Assembly (NCBI GenBank): GCA_026419785.1
Contig: JAODTK010005896.1
Location: 1 to 64,000, forward strand
Length of the DNA: 64,000 nt
From: Sclerodactyla briareus
Taxonomy: Eukaryota; Echinodermata; Holothuroidea; Dendrochirotida; Sclerodactylidae
Direction of reading: 5' to 3'
In this document: piece by piece, positions 49,232 through 61,008 of the stretch
Layout: the number at the start of each line of letters is the position of its first letter
Numbering within the stretch: the stretch's first letter is position 1
Notes under the pieces: model-generated
What the model was told of the DNA's origin: nothing
The model's input: only the letters and a program-made list of their open reading frames with translations
The model's database searches: none
Made by a program: the position numbers and the translations under genes

Positions 49232-49515
49232 GGGGTGGTGGTGGTGGAGATGGCCTCCCAACCTACCTCAGTACTTTGAGGTACTGGTCACCGGGGACAG
49301 CCTGTACGCCCGATGGTTACAAAGAGGAGGGCCGAGTTTGAGGGGGACATCCTCGGATAGGGCCCAGAACACCCCAGGCGAGCAGGAGGTGGAGCTAGAT
49401 CATCACGGCAGGCTCACCCTTGAGAACCTACCGAGACTGGAGTGGAACATCCTTTCCCTGCGGACCGTCAACAGTGTGGGACAGAGCCCGGTCGTCACGC
49501 AGAGAGCCTGCATTG
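49232..49515 (+). CDS. FN3 exon B
   Basis: Acceptor TTTTCTTGGCAG before 49232 and donor CATTG|GTAAA after 49515 bound a 284-nt exon. One frame is open throughout the exon. It reads YFEVLVTGDSLYARW (strand C region), then LTLENLPRLEWNILSLRTVN and SVGQSPVVTQRACIG, which fit strands E, F and G of FN3. The first ~25 nt run through GGTGGTGGTGGTGG, where a base count error is likely because the frame does not match a phase-1 start. It is slightly longer than exons D-G (256-260 nt). Confidence 0.7.
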
Positions 49516-50390
49516 GTAAATAAGCTAATACCGACTAGGAATGTAATATGGGAATGAGTGATGCTGTAGAAGCAGTGTTTCCTCTAAGAATTTTCTCACC
49601 GAGTGAAAATACAGACATTTTTGAGCTTCGAATCATTGTCTGAACTGCATAGCTTGTGGAGGAATCACAGTGAAAGTATTTTGGGCACAAACCATAGGAA
49701 AAATAGGCAGCACCTGCAGTGTAATTAGTTTCAGTCAGATCACAACTCCTTGCAAAATTCTGCCAATGTTCAGAGCAGGTAAGTTTGTATTCAACATTAA
49801 CAAACCCTCTTTTTTATATATTTTCCCAGAATGTCGTTGGGTCAAATTGGCAGGCCAGTGCATCAAAAAAAAAAAATTGTGTGATATGGGCTTAGACGGA
49901 ACACTGGGTAGAAGATGATACAGTTCTACCGTCTGCCTGCAAAATCGCACCAAGTCCTATAACCTGCCATAGATGGATGCTCTGTAAAATTTATTGTTGA
50001 TGTCAATCTCAAGTACTGCTACATAGTGCAAATGCGTACTGCTGATATTACAGCGGTAGAATTCCTGGACGGGTGAATTTGAATCTAATATACCAGCAGA
50101 GGACAATCCATAATTATGCCACTGCCTAGTTTGTTTCTCATCAAAGGGAAACTAACTCAGCGCCCTACACCCACCCCCCCCCCCCAACCCCTCAAAAGAA
50201 AATGGAACGTTGCACAGTGCTAGAGCAACATGTGAATTGAGCCATCAGAATTACCCAGAAGTTGCGGTAGGTAGTTAGTGTAATGTTTTACGATACGTGT
50301 CTTACAAGGTCACAGCCCCCTGACTGGAGTGTATTATGGAAATGATCAAATCCTGGCTACCAATTAATATGCCTGTGTCTTTTCCAACAG

Positions 50391-50665
50391 AGCGCCAAAC
50401 CCCACCCCCACCCCAGTCCTTCACTGCTACTCCGTCTGCCACCGCATCGGGGCATCTTGGGCCCATGGGAGGAGGACAATCAGGAACTACGTTGTTGCGG
50501 CATCGGTATCAATGAGCCTGGAGAAGAGACTGTGGACGGTTAATGGAACCAGACGAGCCACACCTTTGAAGGGCCGGACCCCTAAACACGCTCTACCTGG
50601 TCTCTGTCCGAGCAGCTAATGAGAATGGGCCAGGACAGAGGCCACCACAGAGAAGGTCACCACAG
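50391..50665 (+). CDS. FN3 exon C
   Basis: Acceptor TCTTTTCCAACAG (ends 50390) and donor ACCACAG|GTATA (after 50665). The text starts TPPPPQSFTATPSAT, a proline-rich FN3 A strand. It changes frame at least twice and ends NTLYLVSVRAANENGPGQRP then TEKVTTG, the canonical F-G strand ending with a phase-1 junction. The middle (strands B-D) is poorly readable because of frame breaks. Confidence 0.72.
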
Positions 50666-51222
50666 GTATAAACTAAACCAAGTAAAACAGGATAATTGGC
50701 TTGCAGTATTTTTCAGTGGACTGGCACTAGAACTAACCATACTGGTCAGATTTATGTAGGAGCAGTGTCTGACTACATAGCATGCACTTGGTAACAAAAG
50801 ACCAAGGGACTCCAATCTCTTTTTTTTTATGGAGGTCAGTGATTGGATAGTTCTCTGAGTGGTTTTGGTACATGTGTAAGGGAAATTGGTTCAGATTCAT
50901 CCATAATAAGCAAAATTCAAGGTGGAGGTCCAATACTAGTTGAAATGCTACTTCCCCCACAGATAGCCTTATATGACCATAGCATGTGGTCATATCATCA
51001 TTGTGCAGTGGTCCATGTGGGTACTCCCTGTCAATATTGAAATGATTGAAATGATTTTTTACCTTGATTCATTTTATCCATTTCACTAGACTAAATGTAA
51101 TAAAAAATAGTTCAGAATTGGTAGAATTGATTATTTCCTCAAATAATAGACCCTGTCTGTTGAGTTATAAACTTGGGGGATATAGTAATTGATCATTGTG
51201 TTCTATTTTCTCACCTCCACAG

Positions 51223-51478
51223 ATGAATTGCGAGCACCGGAGCCTCCGCAGATTGCGGGTATAGAGGCCACCACCGATTCTCACCATCCAATGGACAAGT
51301 GACTCCTCTGTTACTGGCTATCAGATCACTCTCGACCCGGTGGGCACTGTAGACCTGGGTGCCGATGAGACCAGTTACACCTTCACTGGACTCGATGCAG
51401 ACACTGATTACGTCCTGCGTCTCAAAGCAGTGAATGACATCGGCACCAGCCCCCCGACGGAACAGCTGGTTGCTACTG
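51223..51478 (+). CDS. FN3 exon D
   Basis: A clean 256-nt phase 1-1 exon. The acceptor is TCTCACCTCCACAG and the donor ACTG|GTGAT. It encodes ELRAPEPPQIAGIEATTDS; removal of one C near 51280 restores TIQWTSDSSVTGYQITLDP, SYTFTGLDADTDYVLRLKAV and NDIGTSPPTEQLVATG. The strand-B Trp, strand-C Tyr and the L-x-x-x-T-x-Y turn of FN3 are all present. This is the best-preserved domain of the array. Confidence 0.92.
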
Positions 51479-52790
51479 GTGATTATCAGTTTAGATTGAT
51501 TCTGAAACTTTCTCTCCGAAACTGTTACCAAAGCACACACAATACAAGAAACTTGGTCTTGAAAATCAAAATAGTGATGAGGATGGAAGTATTACAGAAA
51601 GTTGTTAAAAGTCGATGTTAACTGCCAATTCCAGCAGCGATACAAGCGTGTCGGCTGACATAAACGAATAGCTTGGAAATTATGCTAGCATACTACATAT
51701 TGTTGATGGTAAAGATAAGTGCATCGCTTATAATTGCGTATAACAGTGGGTTTTGGACATTCTCTCCAGCCTGGATCATGCCAGTTGATTCTGCTCTGGT
51801 GTTCCAGCGGACACAACTGTCATGATTACCCGGTATTCGTATTTGGGAAGGTGACTGCTGTTCAGGCAGTTCTGGTCTTGGCTTTTGGTAATACGAGCCA
51901 GTGGGCTAGGATGGGGTGTCGGGATGATAAGCCCCTGCAGCTAGCTTAGGCCCTGTCTGCAGCGTGTACTCCTTTTCAAGCTAGTACAATATGGGTAATA
52001 ATTTGTTTTTAGTTCTCCCCAATTCCCACCAGGTCCTGGCTCATATGGCTTCTTTTATCAAAATATGCAATGAAGAACATTGTTTTATTATGGGGAATAA
52101 AATAACATGATCATTATGGGGTGGACACTGTTTTGAAGGCCAATGGTCATGTAAATATGACTTTGACATTGATCTTGTTACATTATGGCAGCCGAACACC
52201 AGACCCAGTTTCAGCCGATCCTATTGCTCCAAAAAGGCACAATCAGCATGTTTGTAACATCGGGGGGGGGGGGGGGGACTGATGGATAGGTCATACACAT
52301 ACGAAGTCTGACGTTATACATGTAAATCTGTAAACCCTGTATCAAACTATAGATGGGATTTGAATAAAAAGTAAGAAGGTGATCAACAAGAGATAAGGAA
52401 TAATCACATTTAATCCCAGGGGAATACTTATTTTCGTCTTCCTGTTACCCTTGAATAAGAATGCAGGATATGCTGTAGAATTAGGTGGCCCTGTGATGTG
52501 ATAGATCCTTCAAATTCCTCAAGAGTAAATCAAAATAACTGGAAAGGCAGCATGCTGGAAACTAAAAAATTTAGGGTGTGGGGTTTGTTATGTCCTCTTT
52601 TCACCTGTGCTAGTTTATTGGAGCAAGTCGGTTACACGACAGTTTTGTAATAATTGCGAAAGGTGGTAAATATTTAGGACTTGCTGGAGAGAGAAAATGA
52701 CTGCTTCAAATGGTAATGGGCACATGAAGAGCTTCCAAAGGCCACCACACATTATTTCATGATTGAGAGAAGAATTTTCATCCTTTCCAG

Positions 52791-53050
52791 AGCGAATTGG
52801 CAACCCTAGTGCACCAATAATCACCAACCTAGAGGCGACATCGAGCAGCATTACGGTAGAATGGCGGTCCGAAGACGCCGGCATCACCCGGTATGATGTC
52901 ACTCTGGTGGGGATTGACCGCCAGGCAGTGGGCCCACAGGCCACGTCCCATACCTTTGACAGCCTGGACCCTAACACAGAGTATACAGTAGAGGTGAGGG
53001 CCCTGACCTTGGTGGACCCAGCGACTGGACCTCACAGAGGATATACACTG
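52791..53050 (+). CDS. FN3 exon E
   Basis: The acceptor is CATCCTTTCCAG and the donor CACTG|GTGAGC. It encodes NPSAPIITNLEATSSSITVE, WRSEDAGITRYDVTLVG and SHTFDSLDPNTEYTVEVRAL without interruption. The annotated frame reaches the donor in phase 0. A one-base shift in the last 30 nt gives a GPSQRIYTG ending in phase 1, like the other exons. The tryptophan, tyrosine and DPNTEY landmarks make the FN3 call secure. Confidence 0.92.
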
Positions 53051-53204
53051 GTGAGCACACAGCCCCTACTGAACAGGTTGATATACCATGTAGTCATTGG
53101 TTTGAGGGGCCCTATTTTAAAGCAAGATTGTGGAAACCAACAGGAAGCGTTGTGATTTGGACGGACACAAGAGGATTTTCAGCTTGAAAGATGCTAATGG
53201 GTAC

Positions 53205-53420
53205 AGGTAGTGTAATTTGCATAGTCATGCCTGACTTTGAAGTTTTTTTCCTTCAAAATTTGATGGATGTTGCCCCCCCTAGGTCCTGATAAATGCAAAC
53301 ATAGATTTGGAATCATTGGAAGTCATTTTACCTGCCTAATTTGCATAATTTATGCAATCTTAGGAAATTGTTGGATATCCACACCTTGGTGGATGTGGTT
53401 AGCCTAAGTGATTTGAATGT
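53205..53420 (+). repeat. Dispersed copy of the 31975-32500 repeat family, about 2 units
   Basis: TAATTTGCATAGTCATG (53212) and TAATTTGCATAATTTATGCA (53338), each followed by a GATGGATGTTG/GGTGGATGTGG phrase, match the units at 31.98-32.5 kb. It lies in the intron after exon E. Confidence 0.7.
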
Positions 53421-53599
53421 TAGTTGGGGGGGAACTAGGGGCCAATTTTCGTTGTTTTGTTTGAAATATAGCATATTTGAAAAGGGGCATATCACTTAGC
53501 TCACGCTTGGTTGCTGGCATATGCCTGGTAGGCACCTAGCCACATCCGACCACTGCTTCCGATCATCTGGCCTCACTCTTCCTCCTGAAGCTGTGATTT

Positions 53600-54017
53600 C
53601 ATGCATGTAGGCAACAGTTCCATGCATGGGGTGGACATGGAGGCGAGCAGGTGCTCTGTTTTAACGCAATCATGCCTCCTCCTCTATTTATTGAACACTG
53701 GACGCATACTAGTATTTAAACCTAAACACTGATGTTTAATTACTAAGAAGCATTGTTCTAGATGTGAACAATAGCCCCTGAAAAACTATTAAACCTTCAA
53801 ATTGGCGGATTTCAGAGATTTTAGTTAGCATATAATTCACACGACAATGGTTCAAACATGCAGATATGTGTTCAAATAGATGGCCAAAAAAATTGCCATT
53901 AGGAAAAAAAACGCCCGTCCGCCCGCATCCACGACCGCGTGCGTTGAAACGGCTTATAGCGAAGTATAGCAAGCGATATTATCCACCCGCCCACTTGCAT
54001 GGGAAACCAGCCTAACT
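53600..54017. mobile_element. MITE-like element, copy 2 (diverged)
   Basis: The interior AACACTGGACGCATACTAGT then TTTAAACCTAAACACTGATG (53694-53738) parallels 7059-7105 of copy 1. The right end, reverse-complemented, reads TTAGGCTGGTTTCCCATGC then AGTGGGCGGG, a diverged form of copy 1's TTAAGCCGCGTTTCCATGG terminus. The left end is less clear (near GTTCCATGCATGG at 53610). The TTAA at the right has become TTAG. It is inserted in the intron between FN3 exons E and F. Confidence 0.6.
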
Positions 54018-54299
54018 CCCCAAGGTACCTGCGAACCTGCGCTGTCCTTAAGCTACATGGCTATTATCAGTCCTGAATCAGGCAATTAACCTTCGCCTCT
54101 TTGAGAACCCCTATTAGTGGACACGTGGTCCTGCCAGTGGTTGCCAAAAATGTGCTAAATTTAGGTAGTCAGAAGGAATTCAGTCTATGCCTCAGCTAAA
54201 CAGTGAGCATCTACTTGAGCCGAATGAGGCGTAATAGGTGGCATAATTTAGTACGTACAGCCATGAACCGTCAAACCCACTTGAAGTGGAACCGCAACG

Positions 54300-54325
54300 T
54301 AAAACTGCATGATGATGATGATGTA
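54300..54325. repeat. Short ATG/GAT simple repeat, possible retroelement tail
   Basis: CATGATGATGATGATG resembles the tail at 48952. The ~250 bp before it may be a retroelement 3' end, but no conserved protein or tRNA-like part was recognised. Confidence 0.4.
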
Positions 54326-54688
54326 TCCAAAATGTTGTGATGATGTTAGTGTTTGTAGGTAAGGGTTAGAGGGTCCACAGGGTAGTTTTGAAAGATTGTG
54401 CACCCAATTTTTTTACAGCATGTGCATTTGTGAGATTGCCAAGGTTATCCTACTGACCTTTGAACTATATCATTAATGTATCATTTAACTGCAACATTGG
54501 ACAGCCTTATTAGAATTCTCCTCATCTCCATTCTAACCAACAGACTAGGACTATCAAGTATCATAGATGCTAGCTGTTGTAAGCTCTGCTATCTTAGTTC
54601 CAATCCACATACCATTCATCAGAAATGCAAGTACTCTGTTCTTCATCCTTTCAAGCCAGATTTGTGTCATTTTCTATCTCATTCCCAG

Positions 54689-54944
54689 AGCCGTTGAATA
54701 CGCCAACTGCTCCAGTCATTGTGTCTGACTCGGCCACGCCCGACTCCCTCACCATTAGGTGGCAGTCAATGGAGGACATCTTGAGCTTTGAGGTCTCCAT
54801 AGATGGGGCGCAGCCAGTGTCTCTCAGCCCTTGAGGAACTTCGACACCTCATCAACCTGGAGCACGATACCCTCTACTCCATATCTTGAGCGTTCACTAA
54901 TGAAAATGGCATAAGCCCTCCTACCACAGTGACACTGACTACTG
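54689..54944 (+). CDS. FN3 exon F
   Basis: Acceptor CTCATTCCCAG and donor CTACTG|GTAAGG bound 256 nt, the same length as exon D. It encodes PLNTPTAPVIVSDSATPDS, LTIRWQSMEDILSFEVSIDG, then after a one-base shift near 54825 LEELRHLINLEHDTLYSIS. A TGA follows at the next codon. After a further shift it reads FTNENGISPPTTVTLTTG. It starts and ends in phase 1. The RWQS Trp and the NENG..PP...TTG tail are typical of this array. Confidence 0.88.
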
Positions 54945-56791
54945 GTAAGGAAAATTGCTTCTTGGCAGTGAATAGTGGAGTAGTGGCTGTACTGTTTGAT
55001 TTTGCCACATCCTCTACAGGGTCGTAGACAGGATTCAAAATTAGGTATCCTCGTCTGGGCAGGATGACTTAAAAAAAAACATTGTATGGATTTGTGAATG
55101 CACTACATTCTAGAACAGTGTTTAGGAAGAACACTTTTACATCACTTATGAAATACACTCATACTTCCACCATTTTTGTAAACTTACATGGCCTGAGAAT
55201 TTGTCAAAGTGTTAGGCGTTCAGACACATAAAAATGTTGGCAAAATATGGTTTAGGAAGTGAGCCACTTTCCTACACCTGGGTCACATTATTGTGTATTA
55301 AAAATGACTTTTATGGCAAACAACTGTTCTACTACATTATTTCCAGTTGCCTTTGTTAGTCTGTAATGATGTTTATCATCTGGGGACCATATAAATAGCC
55401 ACTATGATAGCCATGGGGCTGAATTTGGCCATCCTGGTGGACCTGTTTGTGAAAGGAATTGGATCTCAATTGAGTGAGACCTATTCCAAAAGATGGGTGA
55501 GCTGGATCCCCATCTAAAGCCGTGATCCTTTACCTTGTACGCTCACCTGAGGGTGAATCGCCCTTTTATTTGGCACGTGCCTCAGTCTTTCTTGTCTATC
55601 ACATGGTAACCAGCTAGCCAGAACCCAATCTACCAGATTCTGTCTGTGCTCCCACATTGTGACTGTCAATGGGGAGAAACACATGTGGCCTCCTTGTCAT
55701 ACATGGTTGGAACCATCATTTATTGGTCGCTACTAAACACAACTCACAACATTTCCTTGTTGGTCTTGTTAATACACATTCAACAAGCAGGTCGTATTTC
55801 GGTATCGCATCGCAAAATGTGATGAGATAATAGGCAAACTGCGAGAGTTTCCAAAATTGCATGAATTGGTTGCGAGGCGAAACTCTGGCTACGAAATCGC
55901 GAAGCTTTAATTTTATTCGGTGTGATGTTGTGCCCTTCTAAGTGGACATCTCATCACCCGTGCACAAAAAAAATGGCCGGGCGTACGTACCACGTAGCCT
56001 ACACAAGAAATGGATGAAAGCTAGTGGTCGATTTAATGGTAAATGCGAAATGTACCATTATTGTCCTGCATTACTAACAATAAATTGTCAGTGTTCATAC
56101 CTCTCCCAGGAGTGCATTGAAAAATGTGTTAGAAAAATAAAAATTGCTATGCCAAATTTTTTTTGGCATAAGTGCATACAAAAAAAAGAGTGCATAGCAT
56201 TGTTGCTATGCCACTTTTTTAGGTCAGTACGAAACACTGTAACAAGGACTCGAAAATAAAATCAGTTTTGTGCCGACAGCATGATTTATAGACTAGTAAT
56301 GGACCGACACAACAGAATTTTAGTGGATCGATGCACGTCTCCCAGTTTTTCCCTGCGTGTTCCTACCTTTATGTGTGCGATATAAACAGCGCCCACCCCT
56401 TTTGTCCCTTGACACCGTTCTATCCCGTACTTCACCAGTCTTGTATTAGTATCGAAACAGCGATAGTCACGACGTTGCCTACAAATCCCTCTTGACTCCT
56501 TCACACTTTTTTTACCCTACTCCAGCCATCAGAATGTTGGAAAACCCAACACAAAGTAACCAATCACTGAATGCGACCACAGGCGAGACGAGCCAGTACA
56601 GTAATATACATTCCCTTATTGCGTTTGCCATTGTTTCACCTGACCTTTGACATTGATATGACCATCCGAATCATCTACAGTTTAATTGACTGATAGTAAG
56701 TAACCCGAGTTGCCATTGTCCATGCAAAACCTCCTCGGGCTGGAATGGAGGCATGAAAATTTTATCCTATCATACTCAACTCCAAACGAAG
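54945..56791 (+). other. Intron between exons F and G
   Basis: 1.85 kb without a recognised exon or well-defined repeat. Short readings with no domain occur on both strands, and AAAAAAAA/TTTTTTTT runs flank 56155-56220. Confidence 0.55.
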
Positions 56792-57051
56792 ATCAACGGA
56801 GCCCATTAGCTAGACCAACAATCCGATCTGCCCAGGCAACGACGAGCACCATTGAACTCCGCTGGGAGTCAACGGACCCCATTACCAACTTTGAGATTAC
56901 CCTGGTCGGGACGATCCAAATCATCCTGGCCAGCCAGAGACACCTCATACCTTAAGAACCTCCCACCACGACACCAGGTAACGCACCGTGGAACTACGGG
57001 TGATCAATGAGGGAGGCCCCAGCGACCCCGCCCGCTCCCGGGTTACCACTG
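56792..57051 (+). CDS. FN3 exon G
   Basis: Acceptor AAACGAAG (weak polypyrimidine) and donor CCACTG|GTGAGT. It encodes SPLARPTIRSAQATTSTIEL and RWESTDPITNFEITLVG. After frame changes near 56915-56990 it reads TLKNLPPRHQ and VELRVINEGGPSDPARSRVT followed by TG. Start and end fit phase 1. The RWES strand B, NFEITL strand C and RVINEG strand F identify FN3. At least two single-base breaks are present. Confidence 0.87.
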
Positions 57052-58108
57052 GTGAGTTGAGCTCAGGGTCGAGTCACTGCTATGGTCCTAGTTTAGTGTG
57101 GTAGTTTGTGCATTTAAGTGGACATTAGTTAAACATTTCCCCATCAACACTCCCATGTGGAAAATGTTTACAGTTTATATGTGCAATCAGGGAACTCATG
57201 GTTTGCGCGGTGTATTCCTAACATCAAAAATTTCTCAGGTGGTGAACATTGGCAATAAGGCCTCCGATAGAGTGTCCCGAAAACCCAAAAGAAAAAAAAA
57301 AGCAACCTAGGGCCAGTGAACCTTGATGACACATGAAATTATATGGCAAGGAACAACTAGGCAGTTTATTCTTGAATCGGGAATGTCAACTGACTAACAA
57401 TTTTGCCGACTGACCATCGGTAATTATTGCAACTAGTTCTGCGAGCACCTTGAAAACTTGTGGCTTTGTTGCCAGCTATGTATGTTTTTGTTTGTAGGTA
57501 AGCAAGTATGTAGGTATGTGTTACATGGTAAGCCACCACTATGGCAATGATGTATTTTGGGACAATTTTGCTGAAGTTCATAGTTATGTGGCTATTTCAC
57601 CAGCCTTCTCAGTTTTCAACTTGGGCTAATACATTCAGCTTTCGGCAACTGGTCAGTAATTGTTGAAATTAAACCTACTAGGTGTCAGTCGTATAATAGC
57701 ATTCCATCACTCGGGTTGTACTGTATTTACAGTGTTCATGGAGGGAGCAGAAGCAGTCTATCTAATCACAGAGATCAAATCACCCAGTGGGGCAGCACAT
57801 TATCAGAAGAGCAACTATCCCAACACACTGTATATAGCATAGGACAGTTAGAGGCTAGAAAACTACATAACCTTTTCTAAAAAATCATGGCTGTAATTCA
57901 GTGAGATATTGGGATGTTCTCAGGTTGATTTTTTTTCTTCAAAAGTCGATGCCAGTAACATTGAAGGTATCACATTTTTACTGTTTCAACAATGCCATAA
58001 GTTCTCAAGACATTTGACGATGCACACGGGATGTTTGATTCACCTTACATATGTGTGGGTAGTCAACAATTAGAGTCAAAATTTTTTTTTTTTTATATTT
58101 TGAACCAG
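57052..58108 (+). other. Intron between exons G and H
   Basis: No exon or clear repeat is recognised. A T-rich run (58081-58099) directly precedes the exon H acceptor. Confidence 0.55.
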
Positions 58109-58314
58109 ATTCAATGCCTGAGGTTGAAGAGCCACTCCGAGGTGCATGTGGGGGAGTACAAGGTGCGGAACTTTGAGGCGGAGGTAATGGGCCAGACCGT
58201 GATTCTTACCTGGGACCCACCCACCCTGCAGGAGGACGAGACCTTGCTTGGCTACCTCCTCCAGATTGATGCAGAGGCCATCTCTCTCAGCACCTCACTC
58301 AGACTCCATTACAG
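58109..58314 (+). CDS. FN3 exon H (first half of a split domain)
   Basis: The acceptor TTTGAACCAG ends at 58108 and the donor CATTACAG|GTAAGG follows 58314. The text begins SMPEVEEPLRG, shifts to KVRNFEAEVMGQTVILTWDP then PTLQEDETLLGYLLQIDAEA: strand B TWDPP and strand C GYLLQI of FN3. To join exon I in phase 1 the end must be read as PSLSAPHSDSITG, one more frame change. The last ~47 nt of this exon plus the start of the intron form the first unit of an eight-copy tandem array. Confidence 0.78.
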
Positions 58315-58738
58315 GTAAGGTGTATATGATGCAGTGGCCATCTCTCTCAGCACCTCACTCAGACTCCATTACAGGTAAGGTGTATAAGATGCAGAGGCCA
58401 TCTCTCTCAGCACCTCACTCAGACTCCACTACAGGTAAGGTGTATAAGATGCAGAGGCTATCTCTCTCAGCACCTCACTCAGACTCCATTACAGGTAAAG
58501 TGTATAAGATGCAGAGGCTATCTCTCTCAGCACCTCACTCAGACTCCATACAGGTAAGGTGTATAAGATGCAGAGGCCATCTCTCTCAGCACCTCATTCA
58601 GACTCCATTACAGGTAGGTGTATAAGATGCAGAGGCGATCTCTCTCAGCACCTCACTCAGACTCCATTACAGGTAAGGTGTATAAGATGCAGAGGCGATC
58701 TCTCTCAGCACCTCACTCAGACTCCATTACAGGTAAGT
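58262..58738 (+). repeat. Eight-copy ~60-bp tandem array of an exon end plus its splice donor
   Basis: The unit is GATGCAGAGGCCATCTCTCT then CAGCACCTCACTCAGACTCC, then ATTACAG|GTAAGGTGTATAA. The exon-like 3' ends fall at 58314, 58374, 58434, 58494, 58553, 58613, 58672 and 58732. Each is followed by a GTAAGG, GTAAAG, GTAGGT or GTAAGT donor. Units differ at only a few positions (GCCATC, GCTATC or GCGATC). Two units are 59 bp, the rest 60. The first unit overlaps coding sequence of FN3 exon H. Each unit also contains TCTCTCTCAG, which resembles a weak acceptor. Confidence 0.95.
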
Positions 58739-59019
58739 GTATAAGATGAACAGTCCACCTTTCTCTTAGCAATTCACAATATTGGATACAATATCTGCGA
58801 GTCCAAACCCATTCCAGTATGACTGTCCTATGTCAAGTTATTGAGTGCTATTGAGCAACTGAAAGAGATCTGATTTACAGGGGCAGTTTTTGGCTTGAAC
58901 CAGCTATACATACACAGTGAGCATATTTTTCTGTGTGTCTGTCTGCCGGCCCATCTGTCTCCCCGCTGGTTGGCCTGCCTTGGACACAATGTTCATTGTC
59001 AAATTAATTTGAATGAGGC

Positions 59020-59365
59020 AAAATTAGCCATTATGTGGAAAACTGCAAAACACTTCTAGATTAGGTTGAATTAATATGAAACTTGGTCAGTGCTATCATG
59101 GACAAGTGGACATCTGGGGTGAATTTCTGCCATGTTGTTTGAACAGGCAAGCAGCTTCTACAAAATAGATTGGATTAATCATGAAAGTTGGTCAGTTTCA
59201 TCATTGACCAATAGTACCTTTTGGTGTTCATGAATTCGATGTCAAAGGTAAGATCGAAGTGAATCTTGGCCCGTATGTTCAAATGGTCACACTGCTTCTA
59301 CTCCTATACAATAACCATTAATGGTTAATATGGGTGTTTGAGAATACAGAAGCCAAAGGTCAGCC
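59020..59365 (+). repeat. Diverged tandem repeat, ~120 bp period, about 3 copies
   Basis: Phrases of the type CTTCTAGATTAGGTTGAATT/AATATGAAACTTGGTCAGTG (59052), CTTCTACAAAATAGATTGGA/TCATGAAAGTTGGTCAG (59154) and CTTCTACTCCTATACAATAA (59294) start successive units in the intron after exon H. Confidence 0.6.
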
Positions 59366-59874
59366 ATGGTTCAGTTTTCGGTTTTCGTGCCTACACTGAT
59401 AAATTGCTGCAATTTGCATTAGTCATGTGGACTCGGATAGTTACTCAAATGTTGAAGAAACTGGAGAATATCATTCGTAAACATCGCTTCTTCACCAGTT
59501 GCCTCTTTGAAAGTAACCTCTACATCACACTCGACTAGGAAATGATAGGTGAGCCACTATGCCATTAGCACTCTTGTTTCGAAACTGTCACTACACTTTG
59601 AAAATGTAATCAAGTCATCCAACGATTTAACCTGTCCACATAAATTGTGCAATGTTTCATTGTTGATAGGGATGAAGCAAATTAGTAAAGTTATGGCTGT
59701 TGGGATTGATGCGTGATTTTTGTCTGGGAGAAGATTGTTCTCCACATGGTCAGGACGGCCAAGGTATGACCTGACCCCGCACATCATTTCCATTTCCTCA
59801 ATTGTAACTATGAACCAGCTTATTTTAGGCAAGGTCATTATTATATGTGAATCATTTTCCTGTTTGTTTTACAG

Positions 59875-60000
59875 GCAAGATCCACACCTTCAGAAACCTG
59901 GAACCTCTGAGTGATACATTCCATGCAATATGGAACCAATCAGACGGGAGCTGCCGTGGCCCAGCGAGAGGGGTCCTTCAACACAATGTATGGAGTCCAT
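59875..60000 (+). CDS. FN3 exon I (second half of the exon H domain)
   Basis: The acceptor TTTGTTTTACAG ends at 59874. The text KIHTFRNLEPLSDT fits the E strand and E-F loop of FN3 (TF..L.P.S.Y). After a one-base shift NQTGAAVAQREGSFNT follows, as a plausible F-G region. The donor is uncertain: ATG|TATGG-type, CCAT|GTAGGT at 60001 or GTAG|GTAGT at 60005. The end is therefore good to about 10 nt. Reading it after exon H in phase 1 gives SDSITG-KIHTFRN. Confidence 0.62.
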
Positions 60001-60371
60001 GTAGGTAGTATTTCAGTATATTTGGTTGACATTATTACCTTAGTACACTCTTGCAGATCTAACAAGTGTTCTGTTGGTGATCTTCTGACGTTCTTCTCTG
60101 TTTATAATTGGGCAGGAATCTGCGTAAGGGGTACATAGCTCCAACATTTTTTCAACACTTGTATGGACTGGCTGGACTGGTATGTTTGGATTTGCTTAAG
60201 GAAGTTTATGGTCTGGTGTTGTCATGCATGTTCACTGTTCCGGTGCTTTGGCACTACTCTTCTGAATCAACTGAAACTACTTAGTGACTAGTGTTGTATA
60301 GATAGAAGTCAGATATATCATTGAAGTAGGTTCGCCAATTATTCATTGATCCTTAAAATCCCCTTTTTCAG

Positions 60372-60511
60372 AGCGGTTTGTCCCCTCCCGTGTCAACTGA
60401 GTGGAGATTCTGTCCTCAGCACTGCTCGGGTGTGTGGATGGACACCACTGGTCCCCTGTCAAAGGTATCAACGACACGGTACTAACCCTACGCTTACCGC
60501 CCAACAAGGAG
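60372..60511 (+). CDS. Probable FN3 exon J (first half of a split domain)
   Basis: The acceptor CCCTTTTTCAG and the donor CAAGGAG|GTATGG bound 140 nt. After the phase-1 start the frame reads RFVPSRVN, a TGA, then VEILSSALLGCVDGHHWSPV and KGINDTVLTLRLPPNKE. The VEILSS opening suits an FN3 A-B strand and NDTVLTLRLPP an E strand, but the core Trp is not placed convincingly. The call leans on position and splice sites. It could instead be a non-FN3 segment. Confidence 0.45.
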
Positions 60512-61008
60512 GTATGGCCAGTCATGGACCACAAGGTTTAAGAGGCTGCTGTTTGTGATACTATATTCGTTCTAACAGAAACATAACGCTTTTCTATGCA
60601 GTCATGACATTGTGTGATGCCCGAGTTATGGACACATAACTGACTTGCTTGATCACACTGGATGGAATGAGCTCATACTTGGTAGTAGGGTTACCATGAT
60701 GAGTACACGATTCCCATTATTTTTGGGTCAAGTCAACAGTCAGTTAGGCAGAGGCCAATAGAGGTCGCAAGTTGAAAACACACCAATAAGCTGAAATTTG
60801 GCAGCAGCTACCTTAGGAGAAGTACATATATTGCATCGTTTCTGGTGTGAACAGGTGTTATTCGGGACTTTCAAATCACTTTTGAACCTATCGAAGTTGT
60901 GCCTAGTCTCTGCTCAATGGACAAAGTGTTGGAAGTCCTCCGTAGAGTGAACATCCATATCTTACATGAAATGTTGATTTAAACTGACCCCCTCTCTTCT
61001 AATCACAG

